Assembly: GCF_038096165.1 (NCBI RefSeq)
Contig: NZ_CP151076.1
Span: 5,205,501-5,269,500 of the forward strand
Length of the DNA stretch: 64,000 nt
Origin: Pseudomonas sp. G.S.17
Lineage (GTDB): Bacteria > Pseudomonadota > Gammaproteobacteria > Pseudomonadales > Pseudomonadaceae
Direction of reading: 5' to 3'
Below, in pieces: positions 9,581-18,480 of the stretch (position 1 is its first letter; each line of letters begins with the position of its first letter). A program made the position numbers and the translations under genes. The notes below the pieces were generated by a model. That model was not told the DNA's origin. It did not search any database and saw only the letters and a list, made by a program, of their open reading frames with translations.

Positions 9581-9629
9581 CCATCTGACAGCGTTTTCAG
9601 CGTAACGACAGCAATTCAAAAAAATTTGC

Positions 9630-9641
9630 TGAATCGTTTAA
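9630..9641. promoter_or_regulatory. putative FruR (Cra) operator, fruR-proximal
   Basis: TGAATCGTTTAA matches the Cra/FruR palindromic consensus nearly perfectly. It sits in the middle of the fruB-fruR gap, 190 bp from the fruR TTG start and 145 bp from the fruB start, so it could control both directions. The effector is expected to be fructose-1-phosphate. Confidence 0.65.
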
Positions 9642-9830
9642 TCTACATTGCCCGGCACGTTACTTGATTATCCGCGCCGGTTGAAGCCCACTCGGTCCGA
9701 TGCTACGCGCCGAAGGCAAATAAATCTGAGCGTTTGGTATTGCCAACGGTCTGCTGTCAAGATCGGCCGCAATGGGCGAAAATCCCAGGACGCCGTTTTC
9801 AAGCGCTCAATAACAAAAGGAATTCCAGCG

Positions 9831-10826
9831 TTGAAACTCAGTGATATTGCGCGTCTGGCCGGGTGTTCCGTGACCACCGCCAGTTACGTGATCAACGGCA
9901 AGGCCGAACAGCAGCGCATCAGCAACGCCACCGTCGAGCGGGTCCGCGCCGTGGTCGAGGAGCATGGTTTCCGACCCAACCCGCAAGCCGCCGGGCTGCG
10001 CAGCCGCCACACGCGCACCTTGGGCTTTATCCTGCCGGACCTGGAAAACCCCAGTTTTGCGCGCATCGCCAAGCTGCTCGAGCAAGGCGCAAGGGCACAG
10101 GGCTACCAGTTGCTGATCGCCAGTTCCGACGACGATCCCATCAGCGAGCTGCAATTGTTGCAATTGTTTCGTGCGCGGCGCTGCGACGCGCTGTTCGTCG
10201 CCAGTTGCCTGCCCGCCAGCGATGACAGTTACCGCGAGCTGCAAAGCAAAGGCTTGCCGATCATTGCCATCGACCGGGAAATGGATGCGGCGCACTTCTG
10301 TTCGGTGGTCAGCGACGACCATGACGCCAGCCTGCGCCTGACCCACAGCCTGCTCGCGACACATCCCGCCCATATCGCCCTGATCGGCGCGCGCCCGGAG
10401 CTGATCATCAGCCGCGCCCGCGCCGACGGTTTCGAACACGCCCTGAACGGGTTTGCCGGAAAGGTCATGATCGAGCACGGCGAAGCGTTCAGTCGCCAAT
10501 GCGGCCAGCGCTTGATGAATGAGGTGCTGGAACGCCTGGGACATTTCCCGGACGCGCTGATCACCACGTCCTACGTCTTGTTGCAGGGGATATTCGACGT
10601 CTTGCAGAGCCACGCCGTGAATCCAGAGCAGTTTCATCTGGGGACATTCGGTGACACGCAACTGCTGGATTTCCTGCCGTTGCCGGTCAACGCCATGGCG
10701 CAACAGCATCAGGTCATCGCCAGCATGGCGCTGGAACTGGCCTTGGCCGCGATTGAAAAGGATCAATACGAACCGGGGGTTCACGCCATTGTGCGTACCT
10801 TCAAGCAACGTATTCACGAGGGCTGA
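9831..10826 (+). CDS. fruR: LacI-family fructose operon regulator (Cra/FruR)
   Basis: A 331-residue LacI/GalR-type regulator: an N-terminal helix-turn-helix (LSDIARLAGCSVTTASYVING, about 3-22), a linker, then a periplasmic-binding-protein-like sensor domain from about 60 (TLGFILPDLENPSFARI). The start is placed at TTG 9831 with AAAAGG ten bases upstream, because the conserved LacI N-terminus begins there; the in-frame extension upstream looks non-coding and overlaps the operators. Divergent from fruBKA, so it most likely controls that operon and itself. The stop is followed three bases later by the TTG of the TatD gene, so these two are probably co-transcribed. Confidence 0.93.
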   Translation: MKLSDIARLAGCSVTTASYVINGKAEQQRISNATVERVRAVVEEHGFRPNPQAAGLRSRHTRTLGFILPDLENPSFARIAKLLEQGARAQGYQLLIASSDDDPISELQLLQLFRARRCDALFVASCLPASDDSYRELQSKGLPIIAIDREMDAAHFCSVVSDDHDASLRLTHSLLATHPAHIALIGARPELIISRARADGFEHALNGFAGKVMIEHGEAFSRQCGQRLMNEVLERLGHFPDALITTSYVLLQGIFDVLQSHAVNPEQFHLGTFGDTQLLDFLPLPVNAMAQQHQVIASMALELALAAIEKDQYEPGVHAIVRTFKQRIHEG

Positions 10827-10829
10827 TCG

Positions 10830-11609
10830 TTGACGCTGATCGATACCCACACGCATCTGGATTTTCCGGACTTCGAAGCGGATCGCGCGACCATCCTCGC
10901 CAACTGCCAGAGATTGGATGTCGAGCGTTTGGTGGTGCTGGGGGTTTATCAGCGTAACTGGCAACGAGTCTGGGAGCTGACCCTGAGCGATCCGGCCCTG
11001 CACGCGGCGTTTGGCCTGCACCCGGTATACATCGACGAGCATCGCCCCGAACATCTGCTTGAACTGGGTGACTGGCTGTCTCGGCTGCAAGGGCATCCGC
11101 AATTGTGCGCCGTGGGTGAAATCGGCCTGGATTACTACATAGAGACGCTGGATCGTCAGGTTCAGCAGCAATTGTTCGACGCCCAACTGCAACTCGCCGT
11201 GGACTTCAATCTGCCCGCGCTGATTCATGTGCGGCGCAGCCATGCTGACGTGATCGCGAGTTTGAAGCGCTTCAAGCTCAAGCGCTGCGGGATCATTCAC
11301 GCCTTTGCCGGCAGTCGCGAAGAAGCGCGGGAGTACATCAAGCTGGGTTTCAAGCTCGGCCTGGGCGGGGCCGCGACCTGGCCGCAAGCCTTGCGCATGC
11401 ATCGGGTGATCGCCGAACTGCCACTGGACAGCGTGGTGCTGGAAACCGACTCACCCGACATGGCACCGGCGATGTTTCCCGGCCAACGCAATAGCCCGGA
11501 ACACCTGCCGCAGATTTGTGCGGCATTGGCCGAGCTGATGAATACTTCCGCCGAGCAACTGGCCGAAGCCAGCACGCGCAATGCACGGGAGTTGTTTGGT
11601 TGGGGGTAA
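10830..11609 (+). CDS. TatD-family metal-dependent hydrolase (DNase)
   Basis: A 259-residue amidohydrolase-fold protein with the TatD signatures: DTHTHLD (metal-binding HxH at the N-terminus), GEIGLDYY (metal-bridging Glu), LIHVRRSH, IIHAFAGS and LETDSPDM near the C-terminus with the catalytic Asp. TatD proteins act as 3'-5' exonucleases or related phosphodiesterases. It begins with TTG immediately after the fruR stop, with GAGGG overlapping the fruR end. The link to fruR looks positional only. Confidence 0.92.
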   Translation: MTLIDTHTHLDFPDFEADRATILANCQRLDVERLVVLGVYQRNWQRVWELTLSDPALHAAFGLHPVYIDEHRPEHLLELGDWLSRLQGHPQLCAVGEIGLDYYIETLDRQVQQQLFDAQLQLAVDFNLPALIHVRRSHADVIASLKRFKLKRCGIIHAFAGSREEAREYIKLGFKLGLGGAATWPQALRMHRVIAELPLDSVVLETDSPDMAPAMFPGQRNSPEHLPQICAALAELMNTSAEQLAEASTRNARELFGWG

Positions 11610-11677
11610 CCGTGTGTTGTCTGCACCGACATCTTCCCGGATAAATCCGGTCCCACTGGACGACCGTATTCCCACCT

Positions 11678-11767
11678 GTGGGAGCGAGCTTGCTCGCGAA
11701 TAGGCAAGTTCATCCGACACATTTTCAGCGGCTGTCACAGCGCCTTCGCAAGCAAGCTTGCTCCCAC
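11678..11767. repeat. REP palindrome pair
   Basis: GTGGGAGCGAGCTTGCTCGC and, inverted, GCAAGCAAGCTTGCTCCCAC about 50 bp apart. It lies between the convergent tatD-type gene and ampE, the usual position for Pseudomonas REPINs. Confidence 0.85.
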
Positions 11768-11785
11768 GGGACTTCAAGCAAACCC

Positions 11786-12622
11786 TCAGACAAACAACGT
11801 CCACAACGCAAAACCCGCATACCAGACAATCGCCGCGCGGATCAGCAGTTCCCAGAGCACATCCAGGCTGGTAACGCCTTCGGCGCCCATCGCCGGGGCG
11901 GGGACTTCGCTGGCGACGCAGCCGACTTTCGCGATCAGCTGAGCGGCGCTGATGTTCCAGTTGAGCAGCTCGTGCAGCATCACCCGGCTGACGGCGACGA
12001 AGTTGCCGACCAGAGCGAAGCTGGCCGCCAACAGGCGCACCGGCACCCAGTCGAAGGCATGCCGCAGTTGCCCGGCAGCGTCGCGCAAGGCCGGAGTCTT
12101 GCCGTTTTCAGCGGCCAGGGCCAATAGGCGATAGGCCAGTGCAGCCACCGGACCGAGCAGGAAATACCAGAAAATCACCGCGAAGAAGCTTTGATAGGCC
12201 TGCCACAACAGATAACCCTGAACACCTTCGAGCAGCTGTTCGCTGTTGTCGGCCTCGACCTGCATGTCACGCTCGGCCACCAGCACGGCGGCCTCTGCGT
12301 CACCGCGCCGACAGGCATCGCGAAACGGCCCGAGCGCAGCAATCAGATCGCCACGACCCAGGCTGTAAATCAGCACCAATAGATGCACCGGAAACGCCAG
12401 CCAGCCATTGAACACCGAACCGAGCACTACCAACATCAACGCCAGCAGCACAACCGGCAGTAACACCAGCACGCTGAGGATCAGCCAGGGCCGCGCGGCG
12501 AAACGCGGGTTCGTTTCAAGCCGGGACAGCTCGCTCAACCAAGGCCAGTCACGCTGCACGCGCTGACGCAGGGCGGAAAACTTTTCTATCCAGACAGCCA
12601 GCAGCAACACCAGGAAACTCAT
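11786..12622 (-). CDS. ampE: regulatory signalling modulator protein AmpE
   Basis: A 278-residue inner-membrane protein of the AmpE/CobD-like family, with hydrophobic segments near the N-terminus (MSFLVLLLAVW), at about 45-90, about 145-170 and at the C-terminus. AmpE is encoded with AmpD and is associated with sensing muropeptides in beta-lactamase induction, although its biochemical role is unclear. The ATG overlaps the ampD stop by one base (TAATG), so ampDE is an operon. Confidence 0.94.
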   Translation of the reverse strand: MSFLVLLLAVWIEKFSALRQRVQRDWPWLSELSRLETNPRFAARPWLILSVLVLLPVVLLALMLVVLGSVFNGWLAFPVHLLVLIYSLGRGDLIAALGPFRDACRRGDAEAAVLVAERDMQVEADNSEQLLEGVQGYLLWQAYQSFFAVIFWYFLLGPVAALAYRLLALAAENGKTPALRDAAGQLRHAFDWVPVRLLAASFALVGNFVAVSRVMLHELLNWNISAAQLIAKVGCVASEVPAPAMGAEGVTSLDVLWELLIRAAIVWYAGFALWTLFV

Positions 12623-13185
12623 TATTTACTCCTCACTTCGTCCAGCAGGGCCGACTGCAAGCGCGACCAGTCAAAAAAAGGCCCCGGATCCGTCTTGCGG
12701 CCGGGTGCAATGTCGCTGTGCCCGCAGATTCGCTCGCCGGTGATGGCCGGGAATGCGGCCTGCAACTGGCGGGTCAATTCAATCAGTGCAGCGTACTGCG
12801 CGTCTGTGAACGGTTGATCATCGGTGCCCTCAAGCTCGATGCCGATGGAGAAATCGTTGCAGGTGTCCCGTCCCTGAAAGCTCGACACACCCGCGTGCCA
12901 GGCCCGTTCCAGACAGGATACGAACTGAAAGACGTCGCCATCACGTTCAATCAGAAAATGCGCCGATACGCGTAAATCGGCAATGCCCGCGAAATAAGGA
13001 TGCTCGTTTACGTCCAGCTGATTCTGAAAAAAAGCCTGCACCTTGCCGGTCTTGAACCGGGCTGGGGGCAGGCTGATGTTGTGGATCACCAATAACGAGA
13101 TTTCATTCGCCGGGCGCGCGTTGAAATTGGGCGATGGGCAGTGCTGCACGCCTTGGCACCAACCGCTTGCGGGGTCCAGATGCAT
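12622..13185 (-). CDS. ampD: 1,6-anhydro-N-acetylmuramyl-L-alanine amidase AmpD
   Basis: A cytoplasmic zinc amidase of 187 residues (Amidase_2 fold) that removes the peptide from 1,6-anhydro-MurNAc-peptides in cell-wall recycling; its loss derepresses ampC in relatives. Expected zinc ligands are present: His35 (VIHNISLP), His156 and Asp166 (GHSDIAPGRKTDPG). The start is set at ATG 13185 (MHLDPASGW) because AAGGA precedes it and family members begin there; an in-frame start seven codons upstream is less likely. No ampC or ampR is in the window. Confidence 0.96.
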   Translation of the reverse strand: MHLDPASGWCQGVQHCPSPNFNARPANEISLLVIHNISLPPARFKTGKVQAFFQNQLDVNEHPYFAGIADLRVSAHFLIERDGDVFQFVSCLERAWHAGVSSFQGRDTCNDFSIGIELEGTDDQPFTDAQYAALIELTRQLQAAFPAITGERICGHSDIAPGRKTDPGPFFDWSRLQSALLDEVRSK

Positions 13186-13273
13186 GAGTGTTCCTTGAAC
13201 GGACAAATCGATAGCCGCAAGTATGCCCGCTGTGGGGGGTGTGGGGGAGTAAATTGGCCGCGCTAGCGCAGCC

Positions 13274-13326
13274 TGTAGGACCGGCTTTAGCCGGAAGGGC
13301 GTGCTCCCGGCTAAAGCCGGTCCTAC
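13274..13326. repeat. inverted repeat (GTAGGACCGGCTTTAGCCGG family)
   Basis: Two inverted arms, GTAGGACCGGCTTTAGCCGG and CCGGCTAAAGCCGGTCCTAC, only about 13 bp apart, upstream of ampD and downstream of the DUF1631 gene. A related pair occurs at 45360-45448 and a diverged one at 36990-37072. Confidence 0.85.
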
Positions 13327-13345
13327 GGTTGTCAGGCGACGTCGG

Positions 13346-15592
13346 TCAAACGCCCTTGAGCTTGCGCAGGTTGCCGATCACCGATTCCAGGGCGCGGTCG
13401 AACAGCAGCGCGTCGTCCAGCATGCGAATGGCGCCACGGCGGAATTCCACGGCCAGACCCATGCGGGTTTTTTCCAGGACTTTCATGCCCGTGCGGTTGA
13501 CGAACACATAGCGACCGCTCGGCTCGACGATTGCCGCCAGTTTGCAGCGCAAGCGGTGCTCTTCATCTTCCTGAATCTCGACCCAGCAACCCAGCCGCAA
13601 CTTGTCGACTTGCAGCAGGCCTGCGTCATCGTCCGGAAGGCGCAGAGCAGGCTCATTGAGAAATTGCTCGCCGGGCGCGATCAGCACGATTTCCTCAACC
13701 ACTTCGATCATCGACGGGCCGGGCATGCCCTCGCCTTCTGCGTCCGGAAGACCGCCTTCGACGGCCTCGTCCTGCATTTTCGAGAAATGCTGAAACGCCT
13801 GCACATGCAGCACTTCGAGCTGGCTGAAGAATTCGCTGGTGGCGAAAGGATCGAACGCCGCGCTGGCCAGGCCTTCACGTAGCGCCTTGAGCAAACCCGG
13901 CACCAGATCCAGCAAGCGCTGACGGGCTTCGGCTTCTTCGTGCAGCTCGACGCTCCAGATCAGATCGTCCATGGCCGTCAGACCCGCTGCCCATTCGGCA
14001 GACTCGTCGCCGTGCTTGAGACACATCAGCAGCAGCACTTTGCTCCAGGCTTCCTGCAGCAGGCGCACCACTACTTCCGGCAGAGTCTTGCCCATCAAAC
14101 GGTGGTTGAGTTCCTGCTGCACACGCTGACGCGCCAGTTCGGCACGAGCGCGACCTTCCTCGGCGTCACGGGTACGTTGTTCGAGCAGTTCACTGCGGCG
14201 TCGTTCATCGCTGGTAAACGCCAGGAAATCCACCAACAGCTCGGAGAAAATCGCCGGGTCGTCGACAAAATCGTTGAGCAAACGCTGCACGATTTGTTCG
14301 ACGCGCACATACAGCGAGTCGCGCTGGTAGTCGTCCCGTCCGCCCCAGCCAAGGGCTGCGGAGGCGATTTCATTGAGCAGCCGACGCGCAGGATGGCTGC
14401 CGCGACTGAAAAAGCTTTTGTCGATGACCGCGACTTTGAGCATCGGAATTTGCAGACGTCCGATCAACGCACGCAACGACGACGGCAGGTTGCGGTCATC
14501 GAGGATGAATTCGAAGAGCATGGCGATCAGATTGATCACGTCTTCGTCACCGCCGCCCACTACCCGAAACTTGCCGCTTTTCACGCTGACGCGGGTCAGC
14601 AATTGCTCAAGCTGATTGCGCAGATCGAAATCGTCATGGGCGTCCGGCGACGGCACGTATTGCTGCAGGTGCGACAGCAGGCGCAGCAGATCCTGACTGG
14701 AAATCGGACGGGCTTCGGCATTGGGCTCGTGACGCGGCGCAAGATTGCCGCGCACCTGCAACAGCAATTCCTGCAAGGCAGAAAAAACTTCCTGCACGCC
14801 TTTGTCGAGCTTGTCGGCAGCCTGGGCCAGATCAGGATCGGCCAGATCGCTGGCGCGAGCCTGGCGGGTTACGCGATCTGACGCGCGACGAGCCGGCAAG
14901 GCCTTGAGTTCGGGCAGCACGCCAGTGGCAATCAACAGCTGATTGGCTTCGGCATATAAATGATCGGCATCGGCCAGTACGTATTTTTCGAAGAGCTTGA
15001 GAATGATCAGCTTGACCTTGATCTCGACGCCCAGGCTGCGACCGGCCTGCAGGAAGAAATCGCAGAGCATTGCCGGGCCCATCGGGTTCGAGTTATCGCT
15101 CAACGGCTGGGTTATCAGCTGGTTCAGACGCGTCGTCAGCTGCCCAAGGGCAACGCCATCGCGACTCAGGACCTTGGCCACCATGGCATCTACGGCGACG
15201 GTTTTTTCCAGGTCGTCGTTGTGCACCAGGGCCAGCTTGTCAAAGGTCATGGCCCCCGGGAGCACCGGCTCGGTGATCTGATACTGACCAAGGCGCAGGA
15301 ACGCTTCGTAGAATTTGTCGAGAAAGGCCCGCTCGATGCTTTTGCGCTTGAGACGCAGGTCGCGCATGGCTTCAAAGAAGGTGTTCTGCTCGGTGTTGTT
15401 CTGCGCCCGATCCGCCATTTCGAAAAGCGTGTCGTCGGCGTTATCGAACAGCGCCTGCAAGGCTTCCTTGAGCTGCTGCGCAGCCTTGTCCCGGACCTGC
15501 AGGAGCACGACCGGCAAACGGGCAAGCGGCGAATTCGCGGCCAGTTCAGGGGTCGCTTTGTTCAACGGCACAACTTTCTCGTCGTTTTGCAT
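13346..15592 (-). CDS. DUF1631 family protein
   Basis: A 748-residue predicted cytoplasmic protein without signal peptide or membrane segments, rich in Leu, Glu and Gln, probably mostly helical. It matches the DUF1631 family found in Pseudomonas between ampD and nadC; a PilZ-like beta region may be present near the C-terminus (about 620-720), but this is not certain by eye. Start ATG 15592 follows GGGGG; a TTG one codon upstream is ignored. Function unknown. Being upstream of ampDE on the same strand, it could share their transcript, although about 160 bp with an inverted repeat intervene. Confidence 0.85.
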   Translation of the reverse strand: MQNDEKVVPLNKATPELAANSPLARLPVVLLQVRDKAAQQLKEALQALFDNADDTLFEMADRAQNNTEQNTFFEAMRDLRLKRKSIERAFLDKFYEAFLRLGQYQITEPVLPGAMTFDKLALVHNDDLEKTVAVDAMVAKVLSRDGVALGQLTTRLNQLITQPLSDNSNPMGPAMLCDFFLQAGRSLGVEIKVKLIILKLFEKYVLADADHLYAEANQLLIATGVLPELKALPARRASDRVTRQARASDLADPDLAQAADKLDKGVQEVFSALQELLLQVRGNLAPRHEPNAEARPISSQDLLRLLSHLQQYVPSPDAHDDFDLRNQLEQLLTRVSVKSGKFRVVGGGDEDVINLIAMLFEFILDDRNLPSSLRALIGRLQIPMLKVAVIDKSFFSRGSHPARRLLNEIASAALGWGGRDDYQRDSLYVRVEQIVQRLLNDFVDDPAIFSELLVDFLAFTSDERRRSELLEQRTRDAEEGRARAELARQRVQQELNHRLMGKTLPEVVVRLLQEAWSKVLLLMCLKHGDESAEWAAGLTAMDDLIWSVELHEEAEARQRLLDLVPGLLKALREGLASAAFDPFATSEFFSQLEVLHVQAFQHFSKMQDEAVEGGLPDAEGEGMPGPSMIEVVEEIVLIAPGEQFLNEPALRLPDDDAGLLQVDKLRLGCWVEIQEDEEHRLRCKLAAIVEPSGRYVFVNRTGMKVLEKTRMGLAVEFRRGAIRMLDDALLFDRALESVIGNLRKLKGV

Positions 15593-15936
15593 CAAGCCCC
15601 CTACCAGGAAACAGCCGCGATCTCTTCACAATCCGGGCTCAAAGCACCGTTTTTGCGGGGCATTACGTATGCGCTAAAGAAACGTCAAAGTCATGACGTC
15701 AAATACAAGTCGGATTATCTTTCAAATCATGTCCACGGCGCCAGCACTGGTTTACCGTTTTGAACAATTGATAGATTGACCGGTACAGCCATAGACCGCA
15801 GAAAAGCCATTCCATCGCAAAGGTTATAAAAAAACCGACCAACAGCACCTCTGGGCCGTTGAGCGGGGCCGTTCGATAGGTGGGTCGCAGGGAAAACCTG
15901 CCTTATACTCGCGCCACTTTGTTAGTGGAGTCCGAT
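15593..15936. other. intergenic, divergent promoter region DUF1631 / nadC
   Basis: A 344-bp gap holding no convincing gene. A repeated octamer ACGTCAAA occurs at 15682 and 15696, the second within a TGACGTCA palindrome, and A/T-rich stretches at 15705-15730 and 15825-15840 could hold the promoters for both genes. No specific regulator site was recognised. Confidence 0.4.
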
Positions 15937-16785
15937 ATGCCGAATTTACAACTCGCCGCCCTGACCACCGAAATCGAGGCCAATGTGCGCCGGGCGCTGC
16001 TGGAAGACGTCGGCAGTGGCGACATCACCGCTCAGCTGATTCCGGCGGAGCGTCTGGCGAAGGCCACGGTGATCTCCCGGGATGCGGCGGTCATCGCCGG
16101 TACGGCGTGGGTCGATGCCGTGTTCCGCCAACTGGACCCGCGTGTTGCGGTGCATTGGCAGGTGGTCGACGGTGATCGGGTCAAACCGGACCAGGTACTG
16201 TTTCATCTGGAAGGTCCGGCGCGCTCATTGCTGACGGGCGAACGCAGCGCGCTGAACTTCCTGCAAATGCTGTCGGGCGTGGCCACCAAGGCGCAGCATT
16301 ACGCCGATATGGTCGCTGACACTCAAGTCCAGCTGCTGGATACCCGCAAAACGCTACCCGGCCTGCGCCTGGCGCAGAAGTACGCGGTTACGTGCGGCGG
16401 CTGTCATAACCATCGCATTGGTTTGTTCGATGCGTTCCTGATCAAGGAAAACCACATCGCCGCCAGCGGCGGTATTGCCGAGGCCATCAGCGCCGCGCAC
16501 AAGATTGCGCCCGGCAAGCCGGTGGAAATCGAAGTGGAAAGCCTCAGCGAATTGCGTCAGGCACTGGATGCCGGTGCGGACATTGTCATGCTCGATGAGT
16601 TGAGCCTGGACGATATGCGCGAAGCGGTGACGATCAATGCCGGTCGCGCCAAACTCGAAGCCAGCGGCGGTATCAACGACCAGACATTGCGGGTCATCGC
16701 CGAAACCGGTGTGGATTACATCTCCATCGGCGCCCTGACCAAGGATGTGAAGGCCGTGGATCTATCGATGCGGTTGAGTCTTTAA
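15937..16785 (+). CDS. nadC: carboxylating nicotinate-nucleotide diphosphorylase (quinolinate phosphoribosyltransferase)
   Basis: A 282-residue enzyme converting quinolinate and PRPP to nicotinate mononucleotide in de novo NAD synthesis. Visible signatures: [18 protein letters not shown] (N-terminal/barrel junction), [17 protein letters not shown] (PRPP and quinolinate binding), [20 protein letters not shown] and the C-terminal EASGGIN and [11 protein letters not shown]. Start ATG 15937 with GTGGAG upstream gives the usual family length; in-frame sequence upstream is not conserved-looking. In P. aeruginosa the next gene is pilA; here a 12-kb polysaccharide locus follows. Confidence 0.97.
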   Translation: MPNLQLAALTTEIEANVRRALLEDVGSGDITAQLIPAERLAKATVISRDAAVIAGTAWVDAVFRQLDPRVAVHWQVVDGDRVKPDQVLFHLEGPARSLLTGERSALNFLQMLSGVATKAQHYADMVADTQVQLLDTRKTLPGLRLAQKYAVTCGGCHNHRIGLFDAFLIKENHIAASGGIAEAISAAHKIAPGKPVEIEVESLSELRQALDAGADIVMLDELSLDDMREAVTINAGRAKLEASGGINDQTLRVIAETGVDYISIGALTKDVKAVDLSMRLSL

Positions 16786-16789
16786 ATCC

Positions 16790-16876
16790 GTTGGAGCGTG
16801 GCTTGCCCGCGAATTCAGACATTGCGGTGGTTCAGTTCCACCGCGTTATCTTTCTTCGCGGCAAGCCACGCTCAAC
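16790..16876. repeat. REP pair with an internal hairpin (GTTGGAGCG type)
   Basis: Outer arms GTTGGAGCGTGGCTTGCCC and the inverted GGCAAGCCACGCTCAAC enclose a third hairpin, GCGGTGG-TTCAGTT-CCACCGC (16824-16844). The same architecture occurs at 59212-59289, where the internal stem has changed on both sides. It starts five bases after the nadC stop and may act at the transcript end. Confidence 0.85.
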
Positions 16877-17283
16877 GCATATTCCGGGTTACGAACAATT
16901 AACACTGTGAAATCTCTATATATAGAAATCGTCTACATCGCGGGAAAGAACCAAACAACTCATTAATTTTATTTATCCACACCTCACAAATTGATTCGCG
17001 GTTTCAATATTAAAACCCGCCCATACCGTTTGTCACTGCACGACTCTGAACGGTTGCGCTTGTCTTGCATTCCGAATATTTAATAAAAGCGAAGTTATTG
17101 TTATTGCCAAAAGTTTTAGGCCTTAGATCTATCCGGGCAAAGTAAAGCTCGTGCGGTAGCCTACCCGTTATTCGGCAACTCCAGACTCTCCCCCCAGACA
17201 AGCTCGTCGTGGTGAACACTGCCGCGCAACCGGCGATAGCCTTTGCGCAGGGCGTGCTCGTGCGGCGCAAACGGATCCTGCAA
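16877..17283. other. AT-rich leader region of the exopolysaccharide operon
   Basis: About 400 bp upstream of the first exopolysaccharide gene, clearly more A/T-rich than its surroundings. It contains the perfect 12-bp palindrome TCTATATATAGA (16915-16926), runs such as TTAATTTTATTTATCC, and an ops-like element at 17152-17162. No convincing gene is present. A promoter is expected upstream of the ops-like element, for instance TTGTTA (17098) with TTAGAT (17123), but the 19-bp spacing is poor and this is a guess. Confidence 0.5.
17152..17162 (+). promoter_or_regulatory. ops-like (RfaH recruitment) element in leader
   Basis: TGCGGTAGCCT matches the ops consensus GGCGGTAGNNT at all fixed positions except the first, and is embedded in the small palindrome GGTAGCCTACC. 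It lies 122 bp upstream of the first gene of a long polysaccharide operon, the place where ops/JUMPstart elements act on RfaH-controlled operons. Function inferred; no rfaH is in the window. Confidence 0.45.
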
Positions 17284-18438
17284 ATGAAAAGGCAAAACTG
17301 GCTGGCCCTGCTTGTCCTTTCGCCCTTTCCGATGTCGGCCATGGCCGGTAAACCCCAGAGCATTGAAGTTGGTGGTTTCGAGTTCACGCCGACGCTGAAG
17401 GTAGGTGAACGGTATGACGATAACTTTCGCACACTCCACAACGGCACCTTGTCATCGTGGATTACTTCACTGCGCCCCACTTTCCTGCTGGAAGCGCAAA
17501 CTCGCAAAAGTGCTTATCAACTTGAATACGCCGTGGACAGCGAGACCTTTCACGATCACACCGACGCCAACCATGTGGACCAGCAGGTGGCACTTAGAAG
17601 CGTGCTGGAGGTCGATTCGCGCAACCGGTTGAAATGGGAACTGGGTTATAAGCGCGCCGAGGAAACAGTCGATACCGCCGACCCGCTGGAAAACGATAAG
17701 TACACCCTGAAGAACGCGCTGCTCGGTTACAGCTTCGGCACACAAAGCGGCATGAACCAGATTGATGTTTCGGCCGAATATGAGGAATTGCGTTATCGCA
17801 ACAGCGGCAATCTCAACGAAGACGAAGAACACGACACCCGCGCGTATGTCGCCACCTGGTATCACCGGCTTGGTGGACGCACCCGAGGATTGTTCGAATT
17901 GCGCCGCAGTGACTACGACTACGTAATGCCGGGCAGCCCGCGCAACAGCACCGGCAGCGCGGCACTGATCGGCTTCACCCGGGATGTCACGGCCAAAACC
18001 AGTGGCAGCTTGCGCGTCGGCTATGAACGCAAGGATTTCGACAGTGGCGCGGTCAGCGACCGCAGCAGCCCGACCTGGGAAGTCGGCCTGGCCTGGAAGC
18101 CACGCACCTACTCCACCTTCGAGTTGAACATGCGCAAGGCCTTCGATGAAGGTGACGACGGCGCCAGCACGGTCCATACCACCAGCACCCGTTTGAGCTG
18201 GACCCACAAATGGTCGGGCTGGATTTCCTCGAAGCTCGACTACCGTCACGCCGAACGCGAATACCTGGGCCTGAGCCGCGACGACACGCTGGACGCCTAT
18301 GGCGCGTCGCTGATCTACGCCGTCAACCGCTGGGCCGAAGTCAGCCTCGGTTATCGGCGCTGGCATAACGACTCCAACGTCGTCGACGAGCGCTACACGC
18401 GCAATGTCTACCTGCTGAACTTCGATTTGAGCCTTTGA
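17284..18438 (+). CDS. outer-membrane beta-barrel protein of the exopolysaccharide locus
   Basis: A 384-residue secreted protein: signal peptide MKRQNWLALLVL...SAMA cleaved near residue 20, then alternating amphipathic strands rich in Tyr, Arg and Asp and a terminal strand ending in Leu (YLLNFDLSL), typical of an outer-membrane barrel. It resembles the putative beta-barrel porin 2 (BBP2) family found in polysaccharide loci. The ATG at 17284 is preferred because the signal peptide begins there; the upstream GTG at 17209 is in frame but gives a non-secretory N-terminus. First gene of the locus, 42 bp before the short export protein. Probably the channel or adaptor for polymer exit. Confidence 0.8.
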   Translation: MKRQNWLALLVLSPFPMSAMAGKPQSIEVGGFEFTPTLKVGERYDDNFRTLHNGTLSSWITSLRPTFLLEAQTRKSAYQLEYAVDSETFHDHTDANHVDQQVALRSVLEVDSRNRLKWELGYKRAEETVDTADPLENDKYTLKNALLGYSFGTQSGMNQIDVSAEYEELRYRNSGNLNEDEEHDTRAYVATWYHRLGGRTRGLFELRRSDYDYVMPGSPRNSTGSAALIGFTRDVTAKTSGSLRVGYERKDFDSGAVSDRSSPTWEVGLAWKPRTYSTFELNMRKAFDEGDDGASTVHTTSTRLSWTHKWSGWISSKLDYRHAEREYLGLSRDDTLDAYGASLIYAVNRWAEVSLGYRRWHNDSNVVDERYTRNVYLLNFDLSL

Positions 18439-18480
18439 GCACCGATGTGCCTGGAGGGAAAGGGTCTGGAGGGGAATACC

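Noticed and set aside
9807..11402. 531-codon open frame antisense to fruR and the TatD gene
   Set aside because: It spans two real genes on the other strand and the gap between them, so it is a composition artefact.
15593..15936. Small genes in the DUF1631-nadC gap
   Set aside because: Short frames there lack ribosome sites and coding-like composition.
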